DNA from: Aquilaria yunnanensis
Taxonomy: Eukaryota; Streptophyta; Magnoliopsida; Malvales; Thymelaeaceae
DNA length: 64,000 nucleotides
Assembly (NCBI GenBank): GCA_039654915.1
Contig: CM077599.1
Coordinates: forward strand, 80,940,001-81,004,000
Direction of reading: 5' to 3'
Both the position numbers and the translations under genes were made by a program. The notes under the pieces are model-generated. The model was not told where the DNA came from and did no database searches. It saw nothing but the letters and a program-made list of their open reading frames with translations. Shown here piece by piece: positions 34,734 to 45,418 of the stretch (position 1 is its first letter; the number at the start of each line of letters is the position of its first letter).

Positions 34734-35110
34734 CTCTATGCACCACTTGGAGAGCCTTCCCGAATGATCTTTTCATGATATCCCGTAGCGGCAGACTACT
34801 TCGGACGATGATGGGGTGAGCCTGAAAGTATGGCCGCAGCCTTCTCCCTGCAAGCACCAAGGCATATATAGCTTTTTGAAGCAAAGGGTACCTGACTTCG
34901 GCGCCATGCAGGGACTTGCTGACATAGTAGATCGGCCATTGCTTTGACTCTTCTTCTTTCTCGAGGACCGAGCTCACAGCTTTTTCTGTGTCGGCGAGGT
35001 ACAGTACGAGGGGCTCTCCCTCCCGAGGTTGTCGCATAATCGGCAGGCTGGCCAGGTAGACTTTGAGTTCTTTCCAGGCCTTTTGGCAATTCTTCCGAGG
35101 TCGCCTTCCA
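34678..35110 (-). pseudogene. Tat RNase H (first), degenerate
   Basis: Frame 35037-34678 reads EGEPLVLYLADTEKAVSSVL, then PIYYVSKSLHGAEVRYPLLQ, the recognisable core of the gypsy RNase H domain in which some catalytic positions are already altered, as is common in Tat elements. The upstream link to reverse transcriptase is in another frame. Confidence 0.75.
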
Positions 35111-35149
35111 TTTTTGCTACCTTTGTGAGGACTTTGAAGAAAGGTCTAC

Positions 35150-35960
35150 ACCTATCTCCGTACCTGGAAATAAACCTGCTCAGAGAGGTTATTCTTTCGG
35201 TGAGTCTCTGCACATCTTTGGTTGTGGCAGGAGTTCGGAACTTTAAGCAGAGCCTTAATCTTCTCAGGGCTAGCGTCGATGCCTCTTTCGGATACCGTGT
35301 ACCCAAGGATTTTTCCCGAGGTCACCCCGAATATGCACTTTTCAGGATTAAGGCGGATCCCGAAGGCTCTGAGCTTTTGGAAGGTTTCCTCTAAATCTGC
35401 AACGTGGTAGCCAGGCAGCTTGGTCTTGACTATCATATCATTAACATACACCTCCATGTTTCTCCCCATTTGGTCTTTGGAGACCTTGTTCATCGGTCTC
35501 TGGTAGGTGGCTCCTGCATTTTTGAGCTCGGATGGCATCCTGATATAGCAGTATGTTCCTCCCTCGGTGATGAAGGCAGTCTTCTCTTCATCTTCGGGGT
35601 CCATCCTTATCTGATGGTAGCTACTGAAGGCGTCTAGGAAACTTAGGAGCCCATATTCCGCAGTTGAATCTACCAGTTGATCTATTGGCGGCAGAGGGTA
35701 TGAGTCTTTCGGGCAAGCATCGTTCAAGTTTCTGAAGTCGATGCACATCCGGAGTTTGCTGCTACCTTCTTTTGTGGCGATGACCACGTTGCTTAACCTA
35801 TTCGGGGTACTTGACCTCCCTGATAACTTCAGTATCTAGCAGACGCAGGACTTCGGTTTTGACAAAGTTGCTTTTGTGGGCTGAGACGCTTCGTTTCTTT
35901 TGCCGGGCACGTCTTGCTTCCGGACTTGCTTTGAGGCTGTGCTGTATTATGGCAGGGTTC
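35150..35960 (-). pseudogene. Tat reverse transcriptase
   Basis: The frame 35787-35152 carries KLRMCIDFRNLNDACPKDSY, SFLDAFSSYHQIRM and the catalytic box as YVNDM (residues 114-118). The first Asp of the YVDD box is Asn (codon at 35442-35440), so polymerase activity should be lost. The N-terminal part up to about 35960 is recognisable (..HKSNF..) but lies across a stop at about 35790. Confidence 0.9.
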
Positions 35961-36006
35961 ACCCCCGGCATATCTTTTGGCTAGTAGGCAAACAGATCTT
36001 TATTTT

Positions 36007-38205
36007 TCAGCAGAAAGGATACAAGTTTTTTCTGTCACCTTCGGCCAAGCTCTCCCCTATTCGGGCAGATTGACCTGGGACAAGCTCTATTGCTTCCATT
36101 TCTGTTTTGGCGAGATCTTCTTCTTTGGTTTTTTCTGGTGCCCTTGCCTCCATCGTTTGCGCGAGGTTGCTTGTCGGAGCTTTCCGTGCTTTTATAGACA
36201 CCTTTCGTACCTCGGCTTGGTCTATGAAGACCTCTGCGTCTCCACCCTTGGTGGCGAATGTGACAGTCAAGTACTTCAAATCAGGGCGAATATGCAGGTT
36301 CCCCATTGTCTGCCTTCCAAGAATGGCGTTGTACGAGGATGGGACGTCCATGATGATGAATCTCACCATTGTGGACGCGTACAATTCAGCTACTCCGTTC
36401 ACCGAAGTCCCTTTCATCATTAGTCGGAGGTCGATCCATCCGAGGACGGGGAGTTCGGATGGTCCAACCCCAAAAGTGGGCGAGGTGACAGGCTTCAGTT
36501 CGCCGCTCGAGATGCCCAAGCTCGGCAGCAGGTGCGAGAATAGGACGTCAGCATTTGAGCCATCATCAAGCAACACTCTTTTGACGTCCCAGTTCCCTAC
36601 TCTCGCCATAATCAGTAGCGGGTCGTCGTGGGGGAAGACGACAGTAGAGCCATTTTTGCGAGCCAGCTTCTTTGATGGATTTTGATACTCCATGACTGCA
36701 ATTTCTCTGGCTTTCCGCTTTCTTTCCGAGGATGGGAGCCCCGTGGTGATGGTTTGGATAACCCCTGCTAGAGGTGGAGGGCGCTTCTTTGGACTCCTAT
36801 TTCTCCGCCTATCGGAGTCATAGTCCTCGTCTTCGGCCATTTCTTCCTCTATTTTTCTGCCTTTCGGGGATGGCATCCTCAGGTATTTCCGAAGTTGGCC
36901 CTGTTTTATCAGCGACTCTATGTATTTCTTCAGCTGGAAGCAATCTTCGGTGTCATGACCGTGGTCGCGATGAAACTGGCAGAACTTCTTGGCATTCTTT
37001 TTGTTATCGGTGGTCATGGCTCTTGGTCGCCGAATCTGCGTCCCTTGCCTTTCCAGCGCCATAAGAATGTTGGTCCGTGAAGTGCTCAATGGCGTGAAAC
37101 TTTGAAGTTTCCTTCCTCGTATCCTCCGAGGTCGTCCTTCGTGTTCGGTAGGATGCCGAGCTTGTTGACTGGACTCTTCGGGGCAGTGGTGATCAGACTT
37201 CAGCCCAGCCATTCTTAGTTCTTCGGCGGTCATGTGCTGTTCTGATCTTCGGTAAAATTCTCCGAGGGTCTCCGGGGGGTCCTTTGAGAACTCGTAGAAC
37301 AGCTGTGAGTCTCGCCGAAGACCTCGTGTCATGGCAAGAATGCGGATTTCGGGCCTGAAGTCTGGGACGCTCAGAGCTTCCCTGTTGAATCTTTCGACAT
37401 AGTCTCGAATGGTTTCTCCGTTCCTCTGCTCTATGTCGAACATCTGCACAAGCATCTTCGCCGTGGGTCTGCTCCCAATGAATTGCTGTGTGAAGGCCAT
37501 GGACAACTCCTGGAACACAGTGATGGTTCCTGAAGGCAAGGAATTGTACCATGTCGTGGCTGGCCCTGTGAGGGTGACTTCGAAGCACTTGCACATGGTA
37601 GCGTCGTCAGCACTGTGTATTATCATGCTGCGTCTGTACTTCGTCAGATGGGCCTGTGGATCAGTACGGCCATCGTAAATCTCCAACCGAGGTACTCTGA
37701 AGTCACCTGGCATGGCTGCCTCAACAACGGCCTGAATAAATGGCGAGTCATCTTCGCAGCATGTTCCCGAGAGTCTGGCCCAAACGGGTTTTCTGGCCAC
37801 TTGTTTCTCCACTCTGTCCAACCGTGCTAGTATCCTTTCCATCAGCACAGTGGCGCTAGGGCCTTCTTCAGGGAGTGTAGATCGCCGGCGCCTCTCCGTG
37901 GGGCGAGCTCGGCGCTGAGGGGACAAGGACCTCGGCTCAGGCGTCGAACTGCTTCGTTGTGAGACTCTCGGTCGCTTGGACCCTGTTTGTCTCACAGGCC
38001 GTTTCCCGAGGGCTATGTCTTCTGTGGATGATTCTTCGCGAGGATCTCCACTCCTCGAACTGCGATGTGTAGACTTGGGACTTTTCTCCCGAGGGCGTGT
38101 CGTTGAGGGGGGTCTCTGGGCCTGTCCTTGCTGTGGCCACCTTCGGTCGATCTGCTGGGTCATTTCAGACACGACCGAACGCTGAAAGTCCCTCAAGAAG
38201 CTCAT
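36007..38205 (-). CDS. Tat Gag-protease polyprotein
   Basis: Open for 799 codons from 38406, but the first ATG lies within the LTR and the frame crosses the primer site. I therefore prefer the Met at 38205 (MSFLRDFQRSV), giving 732 residues. Order: an Arg/Ser-rich N-terminus; the retrotransposon gag domain (PRLEIYDGRTDPQAHL to EFYRRSEQHMTAEEL); a zinc-binding FCQFHRDHGHDTEDC; and a retropepsin-like protease around RVLLDDGSNADVLF with ILGRQTM further on. The protease triplet reads DDG rather than the usual DSG/DTG. This is the only long intact ORF of the sense strand. Gag builds the particle in which reverse transcription occurs. Confidence 0.9.
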   Translation of the reverse strand: MSFLRDFQRSVVSEMTQQIDRRWPQQGQAQRPPSTTRPREKSPKSTHRSSRSGDPREESSTEDIALGKRPVRQTGSKRPRVSQRSSSTPEPRSLSPQRRARPTERRRRSTLPEEGPSATVLMERILARLDRVEKQVARKPVWARLSGTCCEDDSPFIQAVVEAAMPGDFRVPRLEIYDGRTDPQAHLTKYRRSMIIHSADDATMCKCFEVTLTGPATTWYNSLPSGTITVFQELSMAFTQQFIGSRPTAKMLVQMFDIEQRNGETIRDYVERFNREALSVPDFRPEIRILAMTRGLRRDSQLFYEFSKDPPETLGEFYRRSEQHMTAEELRMAGLKSDHHCPEESSQQARHPTEHEGRPRRIRGRKLQSFTPLSTSRTNILMALERQGTQIRRPRAMTTDNKKNAKKFCQFHRDHGHDTEDCFQLKKYIESLIKQGQLRKYLRMPSPKGRKIEEEMAEDEDYDSDRRRNRSPKKRPPPLAGVIQTITTGLPSSERKRKAREIAVMEYQNPSKKLARKNGSTVVFPHDDPLLIMARVGNWDVKRVLLDDGSNADVLFSHLLPSLGISSGELKPVTSPTFGVGPSELPVLGWIDLRLMMKGTSVNGVAELYASTMVRFIIMDVPSSYNAILGRQTMGNLHIRPDLKYLTVTFATKGGDAEVFIDQAEVRKVSIKARKAPTSNLAQTMEARAPEKTKEEDLAKTEMEAIELVPGQSARIGESLAEGDRKNLYPFC

Positions 38206-38354
38206 GGTGATTACCAGAGGGCGGTCTTCCTCAGGGGCAGAAGTCCCTGGGAGTGTTTGCTCAGCAGCCGGTTGTATCTCAGGCGCGAACGGGGACTTCG
38301 GGAGCCTCTTGTCCTTAGAACGCCGAGCCTCAACGACGGCGATCTCAGAGCGGG

Positions 38355-38372
38355 TTCCCACAGACGGCGCCA
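38355..38372 (-). promoter_or_regulatory. Primer-binding site of the Tat element
   Basis: Minus-strand TGGCGCCGTCTGTGGGAA begins 2 nt inside the 5' LTR, the standard position. The priming tRNA was not determined. Confidence 0.8.
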
Positions 38373-38374
38373 AA

Positions 38375-39246
38375 TGATGCCCCAAGGCATCTTCGTTTGC
38401 TGCCATGTTGACAGGTGGAGAGACTTCTGGGAGGAAGAACGCCTGGTGGAATGGATAGCCCCAAGGAGAGTGCCTGAAAGCTCAGAAACAAAGGGTTAGC
38501 AAGCCCCCGGAGTGTTTTTCCGGGGGGGGAGCCTCCGACGCCCAAGTCAGTGGTGGCTGAGAAAAGGCAGAGAAAATAGCACAAAGGGCTGAAGGGTCTC
38601 GCCTGGTAGTTTTCTCTGAGCGTGGGAGCAGTGTTTGGCCAACCAACCAGCCTCTTGCCAAGTATTAATTCCTGGTATTTATAGGAGCGCCTAGCCCGTT
38701 CAGATCACGACACGTGTTCGGTCGGATGTTCCCTGAGCTTCTGGGCGTAGGAGACAGATAACTGGTAGCAGATTGTCCTGAGCCACGTGCTGAGATGGGC
38801 CATGATGTGATCCTGATGGCGTCCGTATGTCAGGGTGCCTATTCAGGCGACTTTATGACGTCTGCGAAAAGACGTGTCAGAGGCTTCCTTAAATGCTTCC
38901 GTAAATGCTCCTGCCATACTCCCGAGGTCCCTGGGTGAGGTCGTCCTTTAGTTCGGACAGAGCCTCTTCGGGAAACAAGCCCTCAGTTTGGGGGTTCCCA
39001 GTTTCAGGGAGTTCCGCCTTCGGGGATATCATGTTCGGCTCGCCATGTCTGGTGCCGCTTTTCCGAAGGCGATCTGTTCACAACCTTGGGGGGCCGAGTA
39101 GTGTTTCCTGGCATGCCGGGCTCAGAGCTCTTCGGCTATCTCCCGAGGTGCCTGATCGCACATTTTCTCGGGTAGCGCCAGCTTCTTCTGGCCGTTATTT
39201 AAGGCAGGGAGTTCGGCCAGATAGAGGCGATAGCGTTTGACTATCA
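38375..39246 (-). repeat. 5' LTR of the Tat element
   Basis: 872 bp, TG..CA ends, near-identical to 28489-29364. Minus-strand TATA box CTATAAATA at 38676-38684 would drive gag-pol transcription. Confidence 0.95.
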
Positions 39247-39251
39247 GTTTC
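39247..39251. repeat. Target-site duplication GTTTC, right
   Basis: Partner of 28484-28488. Confidence 0.9.
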
Positions 39252-39560
39252 TTTTAGTATTCTAGTGCTAATATAACTCCAATTAAATATATAATGACAA
39301 AATTTGATTTCATTAAAATAATAAAATAACTTATATTAATGAAATCTATAAGTATTGGATAATAAAAAAATGTATAAAAATATATATTTAAAATTTATGT
39401 AAGTGTATACTGTACAGTAGTTAATTTATAGTTTTTCATTTACCCTGAATCTGTAAGTTCTTCTTCTCTTTTAGTGAGATACAAATTTTATATTTTCTAT
39501 TTAATTAAAGTTATGTTAGTATTAGGATTCTAAAAATAGCAAAAGAAAAGATTTAATTGA
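39252..39560. repeat. Inverted-repeat (foldback-like) sequence hosting the Tat insertion
   Basis: 39252-39340 in reverse complement and 39478-39545 in direct orientation both resemble 6770-6835 (TTGTCATTTTCTATTTAAT..GTTATATTAG). The two therefore form opposed arms. The outer part of the left arm continues across the Tat insertion to 28400-28488. Non-coding, AT-rich. Confidence 0.55.
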
Positions 39561-39853
39561 TAGAGATTTAAATATGTGGTTGCATATTTAGTTAGATAGT
39601 TAGTACTTTAGTAAGCAACCAAAGCTTGCTATCCACTGCCATTTCTTCCTTGCCTTGCCACTAATTTACATCGTGACCAACTTTATAATAATAAAGGAGT
39701 GAGAATAAACTAAAGACTCGACCTTATTACCCTTAACCAAAATCATATATCCACCTGGCTTATGCGATGGGTGATTTCTAATTTCTATGTAACCGGTAAA
39801 ATAAGTAGATCATGAATGACATACTTTGATGCACAAAATTTCAGTTCATTTTG
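39561..39853. other. Intergenic sequence
   Basis: No gene or recognisable element was seen in this AT-rich stretch. Confidence 0.35.
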
Positions 39854-40009
39854 TACTCCTTTCATTTTGGGTTCTTTGCTCCATTTGTGTTTGACACGGA
39901 AATTAAAAAATGATAAAAGTATGTATCTTTTTTCAATTTTACCCTTGATCCCACCTATCTTCTATCCCATCTCCTATTGCCGAAACTCATCTGCTGAACT
40001 GCTACTCTT

Positions 40010-40535
40010 TCTAAGGGAAAAAAAGTTCTCAATCTCCTATCACTCATAGCGGAATAATAAACACGATCAAACAAATACACAAATTTAACATAGTTCGGCT
40101 CTTAACTAGCCTACATCCATGGATGAGAGAAATCCACTCTTACCAAATATAAAGATTACAATAGAGGTATGCTGTTAGTATTCACGTTGGCCTATGGATC
40201 CCCTATACATCACTAAAACCCCAATATTTTGCCCTCACACAATTACAAGCTATGAGAAATCGCAAAAGGCTTTTCGTCCTAGCCCTCTCCGGCCTTCAGA
40301 TCTCTCTTCCATCTTGAAACCCCCATATCTTGCCTCTTCACCATATTGGCTTTTTTCTCATGCTAAAACCCTTACACAACAATGCCTTTTTATAGGCCAC
40401 ACACAAACCCAAATCACATCAAAATAAGAAAAACAAATAAAAAAACTAAAACCAAATCCAAAACAAAAATATAAATCCAATCCTAAACAAACTAAAATTC
40501 TTAAGCTTATTAGATTTGAGCCAACAAACTCAACA
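40010..40535 (-). repeat. 3' LTR (left) of the small LTR element
   Basis: Partner of 42223-42757; the same family occurs alone at 52697-53218. The left border is uncertain by a few bases. Confidence 0.7.
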
Positions 40536-40861
40536 ATCTCTACCTTGGCTCAAATCCTCCTAAACACGAGCATATCTGACCACAATCACAAACAAAGGGT
40601 CATGACTACGAACAACAAACACCACCATGACACAAACATAACAACGATCAGAAATGACCATAAACAAAACATCACGAACATCAACATCACACGAACAAAA
40701 TCTTCAATCTTCAAACTTGTACCAAGTCTTCCGTACCACGCCACATCCACTATCAAATATCCCTAGGATGATTCCCTAGGGCTTCAACAAACAATCCAAC
40801 CGCTTTGCATTGCCAGAATGCACTAGGCAGTCCACCATACCAGGACCAAACCATACGCTCT

Positions 40862-42208
40862 TGTTGGCCCAAGTGCAACCAAGAGGGGGGGTGAATTGGT
40901 TGTTTTAAAAACTTTAGCAAAATCAAAATTTACAACTAAATTCACTCAACCAAAGATCAAGAACAAACCAAGTAATGCTAAGCACAAATAAAGCAAGTAA
41001 ATAAAAGAGGATAAAGGAAAGAGTGCACCGGGATTTATAGAGGTTCAACTCCACCAACCGGAGTCTACGTCCTCTCCTCAAGCTTGCCTACTTAAGATTT
41101 CCTCCACTATCTCTTGATCAAGATTACAATGGTGTTTTCTTCAAGGTTCACACCCAACCAATCTCTAGTTTTCTCCAAGGCTCACTAGAAATCACTCTCT
41201 AGTTTTCTTCAAGGCTCACTAGAAATCACTTTACACTCAAGAGATTCTAAGACTTTGAATCTTTACAAACTCACAAGCTCACACAATAGCACTCAAGCTA
41301 GATATACAAGTGAAAGCACAACTACAATAATGAATTTCTCAAGATAAGCTCTTTTCTCTTGGATTTGATGATGAATTTTTGATCTTATGGCCAAGAGTTA
41401 TCTCCAAGGTGTTTCTCCATGTATTTATGCTCATTTGAGGGCCAAAGAGACGTTGAAGAACCGTTGGGAAGGTCAGAAATGTCTCCAAGAAAGCAGGTGA
41501 CCGTTGCTGTCAAATTTGACAGGTTTTGCGTCTGTCGCCCAGTTTCACTCGGGTGAAATATTTTCACTCAGTTGAAAATTCTGTCTAATAACGAAAGTCA
41601 AGGTTTGACCTCCAACGGTTATATTTGTAATTAATGAGTTGTCAGCACTTTATACACGTGGAATCTGATGTGGCATAAATTTATAATTATTTTTCAAAGA
41701 TTTTTCGAATCGGAAACTTGCGCGCAGGTCTGGAATCAAAGTTTCACCCGGTTGAAAATTTTTCATTCGAATGATTTTCTTGTCCAGAAATAAAATCCTC
41801 TCGGGTGTGAAAACTGAGTCCAGTTTCACCCGGTTGAAAAAATTTCACTCGAATGATTTTCTTGTCCAGAAATAAAATTCTCTCGGGTTCGAAAACTGAC
41901 TTCAGTTTCACTCGGTAGAAAACATTTCACTCAAATGAAAACGTAGTTCCAGGATTTTCTTACTTCCAAACTTTCAAACTTCAATAAATTTTTCTCCAAA
42001 ATGATTTCTTCCTTCACAAGCAATGCTTGAATTAACATAAATACTTCAAATATACTTATGAAATAATTTTCCTTAGAAAGATCAAAACTTTATCAATAAA
42101 AGACCAATGTATAAATCTTTATGTAAAGCTTTGAAACACATAAAACAAATATGTTTTGTTATCATCAAAATCAAATAAATGTGAGCCATGAATGAAACAA
42201 ATCCAACA
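40862..42208. mobile_element. Solo LTR, 1347 bp, nested at the primer site
   Basis: Starts TGTTGGCCCAAG, ends AATCCAACA (terminal TGTTGG/CCAACA) and is flanked by perfect 5-bp duplications GCTCT at 40857-40861 and 42209-42213. The beginning (CAAGAGGGGGGGTGAATTGG) is of a kind I associate with long Ty1/copia LTRs. It holds no gene; a degenerate internal block (TTTCACTCG.. with GTTGAAAA) recurs several times between 41540 and 41940. Confidence 0.8.
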
Positions 42209-42220
42209 GCTCTGATACCA
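42209..42220 (-). promoter_or_regulatory. Primer-binding site of the small LTR element
   Basis: Minus-strand TGGTATCAGAGC, a perfect match to the initiator tRNA-Met complement, 2 nt inside the 5' LTR. Its last five bases are also the target duplication of the nested solo LTR. Confidence 0.85.
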
Positions 42221-42222
42221 CT

Positions 42223-42757
42223 TATAGGGAAAAAAAATTCTCAATCACTCATCATGCGCGGCAGAATAACAAACACAATCAAACAAACACACAAATTCAA
42301 CATGGTTCTGCTTTTAAGTAGCCTATATCCACAAATGAGAGAAATCCACTCGAACAAAATATAGAGCTTATGGTAGAGGTATGCCCTTAATGCTCCCGCT
42401 GACCTATGGATCCCTTACACACCACTGATAACCCCAATATCTTGCTTTCACACAATTACAAGATATGAGAAATCGCAAAAGGCTTATCGTCCTAGCCCTC
42501 TTCAGCCTCTGGACCTCTCCTCCTTTTTGAAACCCTTACATCTTGCCTCTTCACCATATTGGCTTTTCTATCATACTAAAACCCTAACACAACAAAGCCT
42601 TTTTATGGGCAACACACAAACTCAAACCACATTAAAATAGGAAATCAAATCCTAAACAAATAGGAAAACTAAAACCAAATCCAAAACAAAATATAAACTC
42701 AATCCTAAACAAACTAGAATTCTTAAGTTTATTGGATTTGAGCCAACAAACCCAACA
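42223..42757 (-). repeat. 5' LTR (right) of the small LTR element
   Basis: Direct-repeat partner of 40010-40535, ending CCAACAAACCCAACA at its outer side. Confidence 0.75.
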
Positions 42758-42974
42758 CTATTTCTTCTCTGGCAGTCTGTCTGTTGCCGTTTAGTGTTGT
42801 TTCTCGAGCAACCATTCTTTGATCTCACCATTTGCTCTCTTTTCTAATTTCACCATTGTTTCTTTCTCCGATTTCGCCATTTGCCTTCGTGTCCTTCACA
42901 TCCCTCAGCGTCAAATCTTTTGGCATCCTTCCTCTGATCTCTTGGCGTCCTTTCTCCGATCTCTTTGTTGCTTG

Positions 42975-43180
42975 CCCGGTTTCAAATTGATTCGGCCTCC
43001 TCCAATCTCATCGCTTTGCCTACTCCCTCCAAATCGTTGCCGCCTTTCGCCTTATCTCAAATCTATTCGGCCTCCACCGATCTCCTCACCTCACCTGCTC
43101 GCTCCGAATCACCGCCACCTCTCGCCTACTCAATTGATTCGACCTCCTCCGATCTCCTCATCTCACCAAATCGGAGCCCC
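42975..43180. repeat. C/T-rich tandem repeat, about 3 units of 70 bp
   Basis: Units begin CAAATTGATTCGGCCTCC, CAAATCTATTCGGCCTCC and CAATTGATTCGACCTCC. The repeat makes open frames in two registers (131 and 144 codons) that are Ser/Pro-rich and have no family resemblance. Not called a gene. Confidence 0.65.
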
Positions 43181-43437
43181 TCGAATCTTGTCAAAAAATC
43201 ACCACCGCCAATTGAGAAAAGGCAAAGACCAACTCACCGTCGACGTAAATTGATGACGCATGGTGGCATCGAGATTGATTGCTCCAAATTGGTCTACTTT
43301 AGTTGTTTCAAAGTAAAGGTAAAAGAGGGCACAATGATCATTATGTATGATAAAACTTAGCAAAAAAAAAAATGATGTAGAGAACTTGAAACGGCCCAAA
43401 ATGATAAATGGAGAGAAAACCCGGGACGAAGGGAGTA

Positions 43438-44374
43438 TTAATTTTAATAAATTATTTTTTATATAAAGTGATTATTTGGCTAAATCTTCAATTTGTTGAG
43501 ACTTTGCACTTTGAATAGTCTAAAACGTAATTTTAAGTTTTGTAAAAAATAAGTGTTTTTACTAATTTTTTAACTCAATCAATCTAAAAAAAATAAATTA
43601 TTTTAAAAAAAAAATTAGTGTTGAATTTTTTAAAGTGTAGGGGTTTAATAAATTTAAAATTTAGGCAAAATGGTATCACTCTAAATCACCCTAAAATGAA
43701 ATCACCCGATAATCTGACTAAATATGTTGGGAAATCTACTTGAGTAAGCCATAAATATATATCAGTAAACATATTTGCTTGGTTGTGTTACACTTAATTT
43801 GGTTTTATTTGAATGTTAAAACTCAACTAAATAAACATTGCTTACGAGTCTGATGATTCCAATAGGCCGGGGCTTCCAATTACGTAGTTGTGGATTAGGC
43901 CGATTTATCTACCTTTATTTTAGATTTTTGCCTCTCAAATATTTCTCAAATGTTCGCACAAGAGAAATATCTAGAAATTGAATGCTTCTCCTCATTGAAC
44001 TAGCATCCTATATGGTCTAATTTTTCTTTTAACAAGGCTGCCACCTTTATGTTTTTTTAAACACGGCTTAGGAATTTATCAACAAAGTCTTTATAGTTTA
44101 GTCAAATATAAACATAAACAATCTTGTAGCTCCTAAATATCGATGAGTCGGTCAAAATGCGGCCGTTTAAGACCTAATAGCATTACAAATAAAACAAAAT
44201 TATCAAATTCTTCCTTAGCCCGAAAGAAACAAACTAATTCAAACTAAAGGTGACCTTGAATTAAACATACGTGCTTTTCAGCGTACACAAACCAGATAGC
44301 AGCCGCCCCTTCTCTCTATTTTGTGTTGTGTGTCTACTGATCAACTTGCACTTCGGGGGCTCACGACGACTCAG
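43438..44374. other. Intergenic sequence and VAMP upstream region
   Basis: AT-rich and featureless to about 44200. The last 150 bp should include the 5' UTR and promoter of the R-SNARE gene; no TATA box was assigned. Confidence 0.4.
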
Positions 44375-45418
44375 ATGGGTAAAGAATGGTTTGTGCACAG
44401 CTTTGTGGCTCGAGGCAGCGTGATCTTGGCAGAGCACGTTGAGACCTACACGAGTAATATTCCGGCCATGGCAGCTCAATGTTTACAGAGGCTTCCCTCT
44501 ACTGCCACCAAGTTCACTTACAACTATGACAACCACACCCTCAATTTCCTTGTTGAAGATGGTTACGGTAACATGTCTCTTTGAAGTGAATTTCTTGTCA
44601 ACTGGTTCCAGTATTGATTAAGAAAAAAGGGACAAGAAATATTAAACGAATCCATGATTCATCCTAGCAACATGATTGTCTTCATCACACTTATGCAGCT
44701 TATTGTGTTGCTGCTAAAGAAAATGCTGGGAGGCAAATTTCAGAAGCGTTTCTTGGACTAGTCAAGGCCAATTTCAAGAACAAGTATGGTGGTGGAAAGG
44801 CAGATACAATGACTCAGGAAAAAAGTCTGAACAAGGAATTTGGGTATGTCTACGAATATGGTCTTTTGGCTATATGAATATTGCATAACAGATTGTTCTG
44901 CAGGCCAAGAATGAAAGATCACATGAGATTTGTAGAAGAGCATGGTGAAGAGATGGACAAAACAGTGAAACTTAAGGCTCAAGTTTCAGATGTTATAAGC
45001 GTAATAACAGATAACATTGACAAGGTAAAATTTTCCTTAGTCCGAATTTAGGCTTAGAATTTTGATTTCAACACTTAAATGTACATATATCGTTTATAGA
45101 CAGGCAATGGACAGGGGGCAAAACTTAACGACCTTCTCGGAAAAGGCCGAGGATTTACGGGACCAGGTGCGTTATTAATAAGTTAAAACTATTTTGACTG
45201 ATTTGCTATGCTTTTAATGTGTGGAGATTGAGGGTTTGAGCTGAGCATAATTGTTTGCAATTTTTGGTCAGGCGAAGTTGTTTGAGAAACGAGGGACAGA
45301 GATGAGGCGGAAGATGTGGTACCAGAACATAAAGATTAAGCTAGCGGTTCTGGGAATCATACTGGTGCTGGCTCTAATAATCTGGCTTTCAATTTGTCGT
45401 GGATTCAGTTGCAACTAG
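44375..45418 (+). CDS. R-SNARE of the VAMP72 family
   Basis: Five exons: 44375-44567, 44699-44843, 44904-45024, 45104-45166 and 45272-45418, all with GT-AG borders and consistent phases; 222 residues, the usual VAMP72 length. The N-terminal longin domain ([20 protein letters not shown] to about residue 110) is followed by the SNARE motif with the zero-layer Arg at residue 157 ([11 protein letters not shown]). A C-terminal membrane anchor spans about 198-216 ([17 protein letters not shown]). VAMP72 proteins sit on secretory and endosomal vesicles and pair with plasma-membrane or endosomal Q-SNAREs. The start chosen aligns with family starts; an upstream in-frame ATG at 44321 would add 18 non-conserved residues. 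The long acidic longin insert of VAMP727 is absent. Confidence 0.93.

Larger units (their letters stand above)
28489..39246 (-). mobile_element. Ty3/gypsy retrotransposon, Tat lineage, 10.8 kb, with antisense gene
   Basis: Complete structure: LTRs at 28489-29364 and 38375-39246, 5-bp target duplication GTTTC, primer site next to the right LTR and purine tract next to the left LTR; the sense strand is minus. Order is gag, protease, reverse transcriptase, RNase H, a second archaeal-type RNase H and integrase, then a repeat-rich spacer and a plus-strand gene. The second RNase H and the additional antisense ORF are hallmarks of the Tat clade (Ogre, Grande, Retand, TatII/III). The LTRs differ at about 14 positions in 870 by my count, most of them transitions, so insertion is recent. 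Pol is nevertheless broken in several places. Confidence 0.95.
40010..42757 (-). mobile_element. Small LTR element (TRIM/LARD-like) with a nested solo LTR
   Basis: Direct repeats of about 530 bp (40010-40535 and 42223-42757) share many blocks (GAGAGAAATCCACT, CCTATGGATCCC, GAAATCGCAAAAGGCTT, TTTGAGCCAACAAAC). On the minus strand the right copy is followed by TGGTATCAGAGC, a perfect tRNA-Met primer site, so the sense strand is minus. The left copy is preceded by the purine-rich GGTAGAGAT. Ends are CTCTT / CTATT as a weak 5-bp duplication. Without the nested LTR the internal part is only about 340 bp and has no gene. Confidence 0.75.
39856..43435. mobile_element. Mariner/Stowaway-like non-autonomous element, split by an LTR element
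   Basis: The left end CTCCTTTCATTTTGGGTTC and the right end, in reverse complement CTCCCTTCGTCCCGGGTTT, form imperfect terminal inverted repeats. Both lie next to TA (39854-39855 and 43436-43437), the mariner target duplication. The CTCCCTTCGTCCC end is typical of Stowaway-type plant elements. Without the inserted LTR element (40010-42757) it would be about 830 bp, longer than usual for Stowaway because of a C/T-rich internal part. Confidence 0.65.

Noticed and set aside
38206..38406. Upstream start for Gag at 38406
   Set aside because: That ATG is inside the LTR and the frame would read through the primer-binding site; the Met at 38205 is preferred, although a longer product is not excluded.
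42819..43360. Two overlapping open frames (144 and 131 codons)
   Set aside because: Openness is explained by the C/T-rich tandem repeat; two registers are open at once.
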